Shown: piece by piece, positions 1 through 7,708 of the stretch | How the letters are laid out: each line of letters starts with the position of its first letter | Numbering within the stretch: position 1 is the first letter of the stretch | Assembly: GCA_011390435.1 (NCBI GenBank) | Contig: JAABSK010000022.1 | Location: 1-21,182 of the forward strand | From: Desulfobacteraceae bacterium | GTDB lineage: Bacteria; Desulfobacterota; Desulfobacteria; Desulfobacterales; Desulfobacteraceae | Reading direction: 5' to 3' | Length of the DNA stretch: 21,182 bases | Notes under the pieces: model-generated | What the model was told of the DNA's origin: nothing | The model's input: the letters and a program-made list of their open reading frames with translations, nothing else | Database searches by the model: none | Translations under genes and position numbers: made by a program

Positions 1-2
1 TT

Positions 3-338
3 ACAGAAGCAGCAAAAACTGACTATTCAGACGATTCAGACGATTCCGAATCCAAGTATGGGACATGGTCTGCCGGGTCTGACCCTGTTTCATTGTATGC
101 GGTAAAAGCGGGCAACGCATTTGCCCTTTACGCGCTTGATTCTGCTCAAAGTGACATTTCCTGGAACACCTATGAGCTGTGGATTCGTAACTATAATGGG
201 AACGGTGGAGACGGTGGGATTGATATTTCTCATATCTCTGGTTACAACAGTGTCCCGATTCCAGAACCGGCAACAATGGCACTGATCGGGATCGGGTTAC
301 TGGGGATTGCAGGTGTCAGCAGACGTAAAATAGTATAA
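3..338 (+). CDS. PEP-CTERM sorting domain protein, 5'-truncated by the window edge
   Basis: The frame is open from the first bases of the window, so this is the last 111 residues of a longer exported protein. An internal TTG at 93 is not needed as a start. The C-terminus is a textbook PEP-CTERM signal: the motif PEPA near residue 86 of the visible part, then a hydrophobic helix (ALIGIGLLGIAG) and the basic end SRRKIV. Such tails are recognised by an exosortase (EpsH/XrtA family), which cuts near PEP so that the protein reaches the surface or extracellular matrix. Just upstream is the stretch ISHISGYNS, a sequence style often seen before PEP-CTERM tails. The visible ectodomain has an acidic Asp/Ser-rich patch and a Gly/Asn-rich patch, and no enzyme motif. 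The following gene is of the same class. The sorting signal is clear; the role of the ectodomain is unknown. Confidence 0.85.
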   Translation, partial: TEAAKTDYSDDSDDSESKYGTWSAGSDPVSLYAVKAGNAFALYALDSAQSDISWNTYELWIRNYNGNGGDGGIDISHISGYNSVPIPEPATMALIGIGLLGIAGVSRRKIV

Positions 339-426
339 TGATATCAAGCTGCTATACACATAAATAGAAATTTTTACCATATTTTGTGTAAAATATATCT
401 CAAACCTGTGAAGAATATTACCAGGG

Positions 427-446
427 AATGATTTTTGATCATTTTT
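427..446 (+). terminator. Possible weak terminator hairpin after the first PEP-CTERM gene
   Basis: AATGAT (427-432) and ATCATT (438-443) form a 6-bp stem with a TTTTG loop, and the right arm runs into a short T tract ending at 446. The stem is A/T-rich and lies about 90 bases after the stop at 338, so it is weak evidence. The rest of the 339-515 gap is A/T-rich, with no convincing promoter that I can name. Confidence 0.25.
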
Positions 447-515
447 CACACCACGTTGCATCAATTTAAAAAATTAACTGAGAAGATCACAACGATCAGG
501 CGAAAAGGAGGTTGA

Positions 516-1310
516 ATGCGTTTTGTCCGCCAATGTACAGCCCTGTTTATTTGCTTTTTCTTTCTATTTTGTTTTATTGCTGATGTCAAAGCAGACACAG
601 TTGACTTGTTTTCCGAGAACGCACCATATGCTGTAACCGAGTTGACGCTGACCCAATTGAATTTTTATAATACTGATGGGGTGTTAATGTCTCCGTTTTA
701 TTTTAATCCTGCTTCACCGAATATCAGTATGACAGACACTGTTAGTGTGGCGGAATATGATATCAGTTCTGGCGAAACGATCGAATATGAAGAAATCATC
801 GAAGAACACGATGGATATGCTGTTGCCCAGGCAGGTGACTTTACCAAAGCGCAAACCTGGCCCGCACGATTTTTTGCCCAGGCCTCCACGGACACTCCAG
901 AGCGCAGTGCCACTGCCCTGGTTCACCGTTTGCTCACCTTTGATAATCAGAACAACACGGGATGCTTTGAAATCGTTGGAAATTTAAGCTGGGATGTGCG
1001 CCAGAAAAGCCAATATGGGCAATCTGCATATTACAGTTTGTCTCTTCAATCTTTTCAGAATGACCAGCTGGTAGATCGAATTTTTTTTGACAATCGAGGG
1101 GATTTTACCACCGAGTCTGATTCAACAGAGTTTGTTCTATCTTTTGATATTGTACCGAAAGACTTTTTGAAAATTGACTTGAATCTTTCAGCATCGGTCT
1201 TCCAGTCAGAAAGCATGGCCGCAGTTCCAGAACCAGGTTCAGCAGTCTTGTTTTTTTCTGGAATTATCGGCATGATACTCGTTTTCAACAGGCGGCAATT
1301 TAAAAGCTGA
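516..1310 (+). CDS. PEP-CTERM sorting domain protein, hypothetical surface protein
   Basis: This is a complete 264-residue protein with both ends of an exosortase substrate. The N-terminus has basic residues, a very hydrophobic core (ALFICFFFLFCFIA) and a likely signal-peptidase site around residues 24-26 (VKADT). The C-terminus has VPEPGS at 237-242, a hydrophobic helix at about 243-257 and a basic tail starting with NRR. The body of about 210 residues alternates hydrophobic and polar residues in a way that suggests beta strands (for example FVLSFDIV), with no catalytic motif. The start is well supported: AAGGAGG at 505-511 lies four bases before ATG 516. By family it should be secreted, cut near PEP and displayed at the surface or in exopolysaccharide. 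The matching exosortase gene is not in this window. The ectodomain function is unknown. Confidence 0.88.
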   Translation: MRFVRQCTALFICFFFLFCFIADVKADTVDLFSENAPYAVTELTLTQLNFYNTDGVLMSPFYFNPASPNISMTDTVSVAEYDISSGETIEYEEIIEEHDGYAVAQAGDFTKAQTWPARFFAQASTDTPERSATALVHRLLTFDNQNNTGCFEIVGNLSWDVRQKSQYGQSAYYSLSLQSFQNDQLVDRIFFDNRGDFTTESDSTEFVLSFDIVPKDFLKIDLNLSASVFQSESMAAVPEPGSAVLFFSGIIGMILVFNRRQFKS

Positions 1311-1409
1311 TTCATAAGACAGTTGGCATTTCTGGCGTGTGAACCATACCTTTTCTCTGGGTAGGGCACTCTTAGAACTACGTGTGTTTGAAAGTTAAAA
1401 ATTAAGAAA

Positions 1410-1485
1410 TGGTGGAGCTGAGGGGGATCGAACCCCTGACCTTACGGCTGCCAGCCGTACGCTCTCCCAGCTGAGCTACAGCCCC
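1410..1485 (-). tRNA. tRNA-Ala (anticodon GGC)
   Basis: Read on the minus strand, these 76 bases fold as a complete tRNA. The acceptor stem is GGGGCTG paired with CAGCTCC, followed by discriminator A and an encoded CCA. The D arm is GCTC/GAGC, the anticodon stem TACGG/CCGTA, and the T arm AGGGG-TTCGATC-CCCCT. The seven-base anticodon loop CTGGCAG puts GGC at positions 34-36, which reads the alanine codon GCC (and GCU by wobble). The acceptor contains the G3:U70 wobble pair, the classic identity element for alanyl-tRNA synthetase, so the assignment is secure. The gene stands alone and is divergent from ppiD. Confidence 0.97.
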
Positions 1486-1503
1486 ACGATGAAAAGCACC
1501 CAT

Positions 1504-1532
1504 TAAATAATCGATTGTGCGGATTGTGTCAA
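1504..1532 (-). promoter_or_regulatory. Sigma70-type promoter for tRNA-Ala
   Basis: On the minus strand a perfect -35 box TTGACA (complement of 1527-1532) is followed after 17 bases by TATTTA (complement of 1504-1509), a weak -10. Transcription would start near 1497, about a dozen bases before the mature tRNA 5' end, a normal short leader. The -35 lies inside the left arm of the inverted repeat 1523-1535. Confidence 0.55.
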
Positions 1533-1591
1533 TATAAATTATTAAATTTTTTTCATCTGTGTTGTTTCACTCAATAAAATATTGACACAAT
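1523..1591. repeat. 13-bp perfect inverted repeat carrying both -35 boxes of divergent promoters
   Basis: ATTGTGTCAATAT at 1523-1535 and its exact reverse complement ATATTGACACAAT at 1579-1591 sit with centres 56 bp apart between tRNA-Ala and ppiD. Each arm contains a TTGACA hexamer pointing outward toward its own gene. The match goes seven bases beyond the shared -35 hexamer, so promoter consensus alone does not explain it. The spacer between the arms is A/T-rich. Confidence 0.7.
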
Positions 1592-1611
1592 GTTTGATGA
1601 AACGCTACTAT
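1582..1611 (+). promoter_or_regulatory. Sigma70-type promoter for ppiD
   Basis: A perfect -35 TTGACA (1582-1587) is followed after 18 bases by TACTAT (1606-1611), matching four of six -10 positions. The predicted start of transcription near 1618 leaves a leader of about 50 bases before ATG 1669. Because this promoter covers the region 1582-1611, the in-frame TTG at 1582 cannot be the translation start. Confidence 0.55.
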
Positions 1612-1668
1612 GCACCCTTTGCGGGGCCATACGATTTTTATTTTGACTGGATAGTTAAGGAGAACAGG

Positions 1669-3561
1669 ATGCTGCGTTACTTGCGTGAAAACACCGGGAA
1701 CTGGATTATTAAAATTTTTCTTGGTATCATCGTGGTTGTTTTTATATTTCTGGGAGTTGGATCATTCAATTCCAATTCCAACCTGTCAATTGCCACGATC
1801 AATGATGAGCCTGTCTCGGTAAAAGAATATCAGCAGGCTTACAGGGCTTTGGTTGACCAGTATCGCGCACGGTTTGGTAATAATGTAACCGATGATCTGT
1901 TAAAGGCATTGAACGCAAAGCAACAGGCTCTTGACAGTCTGATCGATCAGAAAATCATGCTGTACGAAGCAGACAAGCTGGATATCCAGGTGTCGGAACA
2001 GGAGCTTCAGGACGCGCTTCTTTCCATAAAAGCGTTTCAACAAAACGGGGTGTTCAATCTGGAGCACTATAAACAGGTGTTGCGCCAGAATGCAATGACC
2101 CCTGAAATTTTCGAGCAGAATCAGTTTGATGCATTAAAACAGCAGAAACTGATGAATATGGTGTTGAGCACGATTCATGTTTCAGATCTTGAAGCAAAAG
2201 CGTGGTATGTTTTCCAGAACAGCAAAATTGCAGTGGATTATCTGGTGTTTGATCCAGCCCAATATACTGACATTCAGACAGATGACGCACAGGTGTTAAG
2301 CTATTATGAAGAACACAAAGAAGAATATAAAACCGCACCCATGCGGAAAGCGGCATATATCCGTTTTTCTCCGGCAGATCATACAGACCGTGTCACGATA
2401 GATCAGAATCAGGTTCAGGCATATTATGAACAGAATCCTGAAAAATATCACGTTCCCGAGAAAGTGGAAGCACGGCATATTTTGATCAAAGTGGCACCGG
2501 ATGCTTCTGAAGACGATGTGACTGCCGCGTTCAACCGGGCCCAGGAGATTCATGAGATGGCCCTGTCAGGCCAGGATTTTGAAGCGCTGGCCAGACAATA
2601 TTCTGAAGGACCGTCCAAAGACAGTGGCGGGTATCTCGGGACCTTTGAAAAGGACCAGATGGTCCAGCCGTTTGCGCAGGCAGCCTTTTCCGTCAAACCC
2701 GGTGAGATCAGCCAGCCGGTGCGGACGGATTTTGGATGGCATATTATTCAGGTGATGAACCGGTTTGACGCCAGAACCCAATCCTTTGACCAGGTGGCGG
2801 ATCAGATCAGAACTGAACTGGAAGAGCAGACATTGCAGAATATTGCCTACGAAAAAGCAGGGGAAGCATTTGATGCCGTGATTGATGGCGATGATTTTGA
2901 ACAGGTCGCCTTGATAGCAGATAAAACAATACAGATGACACCATTGTTTGATCGATCGGGTAACGGGTTGGCACTATCAGATAAGGCCGGGTTTGCACGC
3001 GCTGCATTTGAGTTGAATGTGGAGGTCATCTCTGATGTTTTACAGCTGGGTGAAGACTATTATCTGATCAAGGTTCTGGAAACAGCACCACCTGTTGTTC
3101 AGGCGTTTGATGCGGTAAAGGATCAGGTGAAAGAAGATTTTCTTGCCATGCTTCGAAACGAAGCAGCAAAAAAAGATGCAGCCCAGGCTGCTGAACTGGC
3201 GTACAAGAACCAAAGCATCGCCAAAGCAGGAAACGTACATCAAATGGATCCGCTGACAACGCCGCTGTTTTCACGGAATGCCGCGATTGAAAAAATCGGA
3301 TCTGCTCCGGAGTTTGCTCAGGCGGGTTTCGCTTTGTCTGCGGACAATCAAATTTACCCTGAAGTGGTCGCACATGATGGTCGATTTTATGTGATTGGAT
3401 TCAACCGCCAGGAAATTCCGGATGAAAATGAGATTGAACAAGGTCTTGAAGCGGTCAAAAATGAGATTTCAATGCAGAAAAAATCTCAAGCGCTTCAGGC
3501 ATGGATGGCAGAAATCAAAACACAATACGATATCCAGTATGATGCACGAATGCTGAATTAG
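1669..3561 (+). CDS. ppiD: PpiD-like periplasmic peptidyl-prolyl isomerase / chaperone
   Basis: This 630-residue protein matches PpiD (E. coli 623) in length and layout. PpiD is an inner-membrane-anchored folding factor that helps proteins leaving the Sec translocon. Residues 1-11 are cytoplasmic, 12-32 form one membrane helix (IIKIFLGIIVVVFIFLGVG), and the rest is periplasmic. A SurA/PpiD-type N-terminal chaperone region is followed by a parvulin rotamase domain at about 266-363, recognisable from ARHILIK, SGGYLG, FGWHIIQV and a preceding helix with QYSEGPS. A helical C-terminal region follows. The start is ATG 1669, with AAGGAG at 1657-1662 six bases upstream; the frame is open to 1582, but that part lies in the promoter. 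The M16 peptidase gene begins 8 bases after the stop, so the two are probably cotranscribed. Whether the parvulin domain is an active isomerase cannot be judged here. Confidence 0.92.
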   Translation: MLRYLRENTGNWIIKIFLGIIVVVFIFLGVGSFNSNSNLSIATINDEPVSVKEYQQAYRALVDQYRARFGNNVTDDLLKALNAKQQALDSLIDQKIMLYEADKLDIQVSEQELQDALLSIKAFQQNGVFNLEHYKQVLRQNAMTPEIFEQNQFDALKQQKLMNMVLSTIHVSDLEAKAWYVFQNSKIAVDYLVFDPAQYTDIQTDDAQVLSYYEEHKEEYKTAPMRKAAYIRFSPADHTDRVTIDQNQVQAYYEQNPEKYHVPEKVEARHILIKVAPDASEDDVTAAFNRAQEIHEMALSGQDFEALARQYSEGPSKDSGGYLGTFEKDQMVQPFAQAAFSVKPGEISQPVRTDFGWHIIQVMNRFDARTQSFDQVADQIRTELEEQTLQNIAYEKAGEAFDAVIDGDDFEQVALIADKTIQMTPLFDRSGNGLALSDKAGFARAAFELNVEVISDVLQLGEDYYLIKVLETAPPVVQAFDAVKDQVKEDFLAMLRNEAAKKDAAQAAELAYKNQSIAKAGNVHQMDPLTTPLFSRNAAIEKIGSAPEFAQAGFALSADNQIYPEVVAHDGRFYVIGFNRQEIPDENEIEQGLEAVKNEISMQKKSQALQAWMAEIKTQYDIQYDARMLN

Positions 3562-3569
3562 GAAGACCC

Positions 3570-6446
3570 ATGATTCATCGAAAAGCTGCGGTTTGGACCC
3601 TGGCCGCAGCGCTGATACTGCTGGTTTGTTCATGTTCCCATCGGCCTGCGCTTCATCCGGTTGTCCCAAGGGGGGGTGCAGATCTGATCGACCCGGATAT
3701 GGTTGTCGGAACGCTTCCCAACGGATTTCAATATATTCTTAAGCACAATGCCACGCCTTTGGATCGTGTCAATATTCATCTGAACATATTTGCCGGGTCA
3801 ATGCACGAAACCGATGAACAGCAGGGGGTGGCCCATTTTCTTGAGCACATGCTGTTTAACGGATCCGAACATTTCAAGCCTGGAGAGCTGGCCCAATATT
3901 TCCCGACAATTGGTATGGATTTTGGTGCAGATGCCAATGCCCGGACATCTTTTTTTCACACGGTCTATGATCTGTCCTTGCCTTCTGGATCACAAACGCA
4001 GCTTGATGAGGCGTTTGTCATTGTTCAGGATTATGCCAAAGGCGCTTTGCTCCTGGAAAGTGAAATCCAGCGGGAGAAGGGGATCATTCTTGCTGAAAAG
4101 CGGGAAAGGGATTCTGCTGCATATCGGACATTCAAAAAAACATTGGGTTTTGAGCTTGATGGATCATTGTATGTTGACCGGTTTCCCATTGGAGAAGAAA
4201 CAGTGATCCGTCAGGCTGACAGGAACCTGTTAAAGCGGTTTTATGACAGGTGGTACCGGCCTGAAAACATGGCGTTGATTGTTGTGGGTGACGCAGATGT
4301 AGACATGGTTGAAAAAATGGTGATAAAACGCTTTTCAGCATTAACGCCCAGAGCACCGTTTACACCGCACCCAATGAAAACAACATGGACAAAACGATCC
4401 GGCCTGAATGCATTTTATCATTATGAACCTGAATCCGGCAGTACAGATGTAACCATTGAGACACTCAACTGGAAACCCTTTGATCATAAAACCCCAGAGG
4501 ATCTGAAGCTCCAGACCGTGAAACATCTTGCCGCCATGATGCTTCAAAACCGGTTGCAGCAGATGCTTGTTCAGCAGACAGCTGACTTTTCAGAAGCAAC
4601 TGTTTTTTTTGATACGTTTTTGCAGCACGTTTCCATGTCTGCGATCAGTGCCACCTGCATACCGGATCACTGGGAAAAAACCCTTGGACAACTGGAGAAT
4701 ACACTCCGGCAGGCCCTGGTATTCGGGTTTGAACAACGGGAACTGGACCGGGTGAAAGCAGATTATCTGTCAGTGCTGGACCGGCAGGTGAGTCAGGCTG
4801 CCACCCAGCGAACAGCAGATGTGGCCCGGCGTATTGTAAGCACCATACAGCAAAAGGGACTGCTGCTGTCCCCGCTCCAGCGAAAAACACTTCTGGGTCC
4901 GTATGTTGAGACAATTACACGAAAAGATATCCAGCGTGTCATGGAGACATTGTGGTCAGGAAACGACCGGTTGATTCTGGTCACTGGAAATGCAGATATC
5001 GGGTCGCCATCACCGATAAACAAAATTCTGGATGCCTATCAAGATGCAGCAGCTGGAACGGTTTCTCCACACCAGCGTTTTGAATCTCAGCCCTTTCCCT
5101 ACCTTGATGCAACGCCACGGCATTTCGATATTCATTCAAGAAACGACAATGTTAACGGCCTTGGCATCACTACGGTTACGTTTGAAAATCATGTCCAATT
5201 GAATTTAAAATCAACGGAGTTTAAACAAAAAGAGATTTTGTTCAAGGCGAGTTTTGGACCAGGAAAACAGGCCCAGCCGGTTGCCATGCCAGGTCTGGCA
5301 TGGCTTGCCCAGACCGTTGTCAATTCCAGTGGGCTGGGAAAACTTGACAAGACCCAGCTGGATGATGTTTTGGCAGGCAGGATTATTGATATTGCTTTTG
5401 ACATTCAAGAGGATGGCTTTGTTTTTTCAGGGGCATTTGCTCCTGACGAGGCAGGATCTGTTTTTGAACTGATCTGTCATTACATGAATGATCCCGGATT
5501 CAGGCAGAATGCGCTGGATCTGGCCAAATCCCGTTACCGGCAGCGCTATCATTCCATGGCGCGCACGGTTGATGGGGTTATGCATATTAACGGCGACCGG
5601 TTTCTGGCTGGAAATGATACCCGATTCGGTCTGCCGCACCCAGATCTGATTGATGAATATACCCTTGATGATATTCAAAACTGGTTGACAGTCTATTTTG
5701 ATCAGTCTGCGTTGGATATCTCTCTGGTAGGTGATTTTGATATTGATCAGATGATCACGCTGGCATCGCAATATGTCGGCAGATTGCGGCCCCATACAGA
5801 GATCGCTCCAAAAACAGACAGCCCTGCGCTTCTGTATAATCGTATTTCTTTCCCAAAAGGTGAAAGCCGCCTGTTTCAAGTTGATACCCGGATTGATGCA
5901 GGCCAGGTGCGTATTGCTTTTTTGACGGATGATTACTGGAAAATTCGACTGACACGCCGCTTGTCGGTTTTGGCAAGGGTTTTTTCCGAGCGGCTCCGGC
6001 TTGAAATCCGGGAAGCATTGGGTGAAACATATTCCCCATATGTATACAATGATCCATCAATGATTTTTGATGGTTACGGCGTAATGCACGTGGTTGTCAA
6101 CGTCGATCCGGACAAGCAGAAGCAGGATCTGGTCTGCCAAAAAGTACAAAAGATCATTCATTCCATGCGCCATGACGGGATTTCAAAAAATGAGGTTGTG
6201 ATGGCGGTAAGTCCGGTTCTATCCCGGCTGAAAACCCTGGTGAAAACCAATGAATACTGGCTGAACTCTGTAATGTCAAACCTGATGCGCTATCCGGAAC
6301 GGCTGAGCTGGGCAGCAGATATGACACAGGACTATGCGGCAATTCACCATGATGAACTTACTGAATTGGTCCGACAGTACTTTGTGATGGAAGACAGTGC
6401 CAGGATTGTGATTGAGCCGAAAAAAGAAATGGAGCCGGATTCCTGA
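3570..6446 (+). CDS. M16 family zinc metallopeptidase (PqqL/pitrilysin-like), probable lipoprotein
   Basis: A 958-residue, two-half M16 peptidase that degrades peptides or unfolded proteins in a closed chamber. The inverted zinc motif HFLEH is at residues 89-93, and the distal glutamate ligand fits E169 in REKGIIL, 76 residues later, so the active site looks intact. The C-terminal half carries the family's substrate-pocket pattern (REALGETYSPY, about residue 815). Length and layout resemble E. coli PqqL (about 930). The N-terminus is basic, then hydrophobic, then LLVCSCS; C22 is a plausible lipidation site although the box is not perfect, so an envelope location is likely. It starts 8 bases after ppiD with a GGAAG sequence upstream, and the pair suggests periplasmic folding plus clearance. 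The pqqL name is not used, because substrate and pathway are unknown. Confidence 0.9.
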   Translation: MIHRKAAVWTLAAALILLVCSCSHRPALHPVVPRGGADLIDPDMVVGTLPNGFQYILKHNATPLDRVNIHLNIFAGSMHETDEQQGVAHFLEHMLFNGSEHFKPGELAQYFPTIGMDFGADANARTSFFHTVYDLSLPSGSQTQLDEAFVIVQDYAKGALLLESEIQREKGIILAEKRERDSAAYRTFKKTLGFELDGSLYVDRFPIGEETVIRQADRNLLKRFYDRWYRPENMALIVVGDADVDMVEKMVIKRFSALTPRAPFTPHPMKTTWTKRSGLNAFYHYEPESGSTDVTIETLNWKPFDHKTPEDLKLQTVKHLAAMMLQNRLQQMLVQQTADFSEATVFFDTFLQHVSMSAISATCIPDHWEKTLGQLENTLRQALVFGFEQRELDRVKADYLSVLDRQVSQAATQRTADVARRIVSTIQQKGLLLSPLQRKTLLGPYVETITRKDIQRVMETLWSGNDRLILVTGNADIGSPSPINKILDAYQDAAAGTVSPHQRFESQPFPYLDATPRHFDIHSRNDNVNGLGITTVTFENHVQLNLKSTEFKQKEILFKASFGPGKQAQPVAMPGLAWLAQTVVNSSGLGKLDKTQLDDVLAGRIIDIAFDIQEDGFVFSGAFAPDEAGSVFELICHYMNDPGFRQNALDLAKSRYRQRYHSMARTVDGVMHINGDRFLAGNDTRFGLPHPDLIDEYTLDDIQNWLTVYFDQSALDISLVGDFDIDQMITLASQYVGRLRPHTEIAPKTDSPALLYNRISFPKGESRLFQVDTRIDAGQVRIAFLTDDYWKIRLTRRLSVLARVFSERLRLEIREALGETYSPYVYNDPSMIFDGYGVMHVVVNVDPDKQKQDLVCQKVQKIIHSMRHDGISKNEVVMAVSPVLSRLKTLVKTNEYWLNSVMSNLMRYPERLSWAADMTQDYAAIHHDELTELVRQYFVMEDSARIVIEPKKEMEPDS

Positions 6447-6473
6447 CCTGATACGTCAATGGACGTGTTCAGG
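6447..6473. terminator. Imperfect hairpin between convergent genes, possible bidirectional terminator
   Basis: CCTGA and ACGTC on the left (6447-6451 and 6453-6457) pair with GACGT (6462-6466) and TCAGG (6469-6473) around an AATG loop, with one small internal irregularity. It begins right after the M16 stop and covers the stop codon of the convergent PilZ gene. No T tract follows on either strand, so a termination role is only suggested by its position. Confidence 0.35.
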
Positions 6474-6885
6474 ATTGGTAGTGTTTGGGCAGTTTCTCCA
6501 GTTGTTCTGCAACATTGTGCCGAAGATAATAATCCAGGTCAAAAAGCTGTTTAAAGCTCAGGTCGGTAAATTGCACATGACGCTTTCTGACTTTCATTGA
6601 ACTGAATGACGGGGCATTGGTCACTTCGTAATCAGATATGGTTTTAAATGGAAGATCGCCGACATAATATCCCATACTGCTTAAAAAGATACTTTCTTCA
6701 GCTGTTGCGTCAGCGTCGTTTTCTTCAGTGCTGGTGTCAATATACTTAAAGGCCAGTCCCCCCATGCTGATGTCGATAATCTGGCCCAGTTTATGGGAGT
6801 TGGGGCTGATGGCTGCATATGCGCCGTCAACTGCCTTGTACCGTTTATTTTTACGCCGCTCAACTGTTCTTTTCCGACCCACCAT
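6469..6885 (-). CDS. PilZ domain protein, likely c-di-GMP receptor
   Basis: A 138-residue protein that is essentially one PilZ domain. Both c-di-GMP contacts are visible: an RxxxR motif at R11-R15 (RRKNKR) in a basic N-terminal arm, and D38-x-S40-x-x-G43 (DISMGG) at the start of the barrel. The family binds cyclic di-GMP and passes the signal to motility, exopolysaccharide or regulatory partners; no partner domain is fused here and no signal peptide is present, so it is cytoplasmic. Start ATG 6885 has AAAGGA about nine bases upstream. It is separated from recX by 346 bases and has its own candidate promoter and a structured leader, so it is probably regulated separately. A link with the surface PEP-CTERM proteins through biofilm control is possible but not shown. 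Confidence 0.88.
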   Translation of the reverse strand: MVGRKRTVERRKNKRYKAVDGAYAAISPNSHKLGQIIDISMGGLAFKYIDTSTEENDADATAEESIFLSSMGYYVGDLPFKTISDYEVTNAPSFSSMKVRKRHVQFTDLSFKQLFDLDYYLRHNVAEQLEKLPKHYQS

Positions 6886-6961
6886 GAATGTTTATCCTTT
6901 ATTCGGCTTATTGTTCAGCAATACAGTGTTAAATAATGCACAAAATATGCCATCAAAAGCA

Positions 6962-6981
6962 TGTTCTGATTGATCAGAACA
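6962..6981. repeat. Perfect 9+9 palindrome in the PilZ leader, operator or RNA hairpin
   Basis: TGTTCTGAT (6962-6970) and ATCAGAACA (6973-6981) are exact reverse complements around TG. In RNA read on the minus strand this gives an 8-bp stem with a four-base loop, followed soon by TGCTTTTG. CACCAG (6980-6985) and CTGGTG (6998-7003) form a neighbouring 6-bp stem that shares two bases with it, so the two stems compete or stack. The site lies between the promoter candidate and the PilZ start codon. As DNA, its symmetry fits a dimeric repressor site. Confidence 0.55.
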
Positions 6982-7037
6982 CCAGCCGCCAAGAGGTCTG
7001 GTGCGCAGAGATCAGAGCAGAAAAATATATTAGAATG

Positions 7038-7066
7038 GTATTAAATTCTTTTTTTAAAAGTGTCAA
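7038..7066 (-). promoter_or_regulatory. Candidate sigma70 promoter for the PilZ gene
   Basis: On the minus strand TTGACA (complement of 7061-7066) is followed after 17 bases by TAATAC (complement of 7038-7043). The -35 is perfect and the -10 weak. A start near 7031 would give a leader of about 145 bases that includes the palindrome at 6962-6981. Confidence 0.4.
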
Positions 7067-7231
7067 GGGTTTGGCATCTGGTGTTGAAGATTTGTCTTTT
7101 TCTGTTGGTATCTGGAAAAATTAGTAATAAAATTGTGTAGTTTTTTACTTAAAAACTCACATTTTTTCCTTACCTCATTTTACTTGCGAAGATGTGATTC
7201 ACAAAGAGCTATGGCAAGGCAGATTGTCTGA

Positions 7232-7708
7232 TCACTTGTTTTCTTTGTGAACCCGGGCTTTTATGGCCATAAAATGGTCTTTTACCGACTGACATATCCC
7301 GTAATTAAAGCCGCGGTACTGGAGGGTGTTCAGTAATTTTTTCGTGAATTTCGCATCATCAAAGTGCTGCCAGGAGTGAAATTTTTTTTCAATGCATTTT
7401 CTGGCAAGGGTTTCATCCTCATAGCCGTCAAGGGCGGCGTTGATATCTGAGGGGGCAATGCCTTTTTGGGCCAGTTCATATCCAAGGGCAAACAGGGATT
7501 TGGGGTTGTGGCGCGCCCGGTTTTCCACAAACATCCGGGCATACTGGGAATCATCCAGGTACTGATCCGCCTTCAGGCGGGAAACAACACATTCAACTGT
7601 TTCATGATCAACGCCTTTCCCGGACAAATAAGCCTGCATCTGTGCCACAGTTCTGGGCTGAAAAGCCAGGTATCGAAGTGCAAGGGTCATGGCCTGGTCC
7701 TGTGTCAC
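7232..7708 (-). CDS. recX: RecX family regulatory protein
   Basis: A 158-residue all-helical protein of the RecX family, which binds RecA filaments and limits RecA activity. The typical tandem three-helix pattern is visible, with LALRYLAFQPRT near the start, RLKADQYLDDSQYA in the first repeat, and NPKSLFALGYELAQKGI as the family's conserved centre. I place the start at GTG 7708: AGGAG (complement of 7713-7717) lies four bases upstream, and the GTGA overlap with the AsmA-like stop is the classic translational-coupling arrangement. A longer start, GTG 7732, would add eight residues but has no good ribosome-binding site. recX often follows recA; here it ends a five-gene unit with suhB, and recA is not in the window. 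Confidence 0.88.
   Translation of the reverse strand: MTQDQAMTLALRYLAFQPRTVAQMQAYLSGKGVDHETVECVVSRLKADQYLDDSQYARMFVENRARHNPKSLFALGYELAQKGIAPSDINAALDGYEDETLARKCIEKKFHSWQHFDDAKFTKKLLNTLQYRGFNYGICQSVKDHFMAIKARVHKENK

Larger units (their letters stand above)
6886..7231. other. Intergenic region between recX and the PilZ gene
   Basis: This 346-base A/T-rich gap holds no convincing gene; the short plus-strand frame at 6936-7124 has no ribosome-binding site or recognisable features. It does hold a minus-strand promoter candidate (7038-7066), a perfect 9+9 palindrome (6962-6981), a second hairpin (6980-7003) and a weak A/T hairpin (7139-7157). Confidence 0.6.

Noticed and set aside
447..465. Possible sigma54 promoter before the second PEP-CTERM gene (GTTGCAT)
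   Set aside because: The -12-like TTGC has no GG pair at the -24 position.
1582..1668. In-frame extension of ppiD to a TTG start at 1582
   Set aside because: It overlaps a full promoter and lacks a ribosome-binding site; ATG 1669 has AAGGAG at good spacing and gives the family N-terminus.
6936..7124. 62-codon plus-strand frame in the gap before recX
   Set aside because: No ribosome-binding site, low-complexity composition, and it runs across the PilZ promoter and leader.
7139..7157. AGTTTTT/AAAAACT hairpin as a terminator for recX
   Set aside because: The stem is all but one pair A/T, and no proper T tract follows on the recX strand; it is about 75 bases past the stop.
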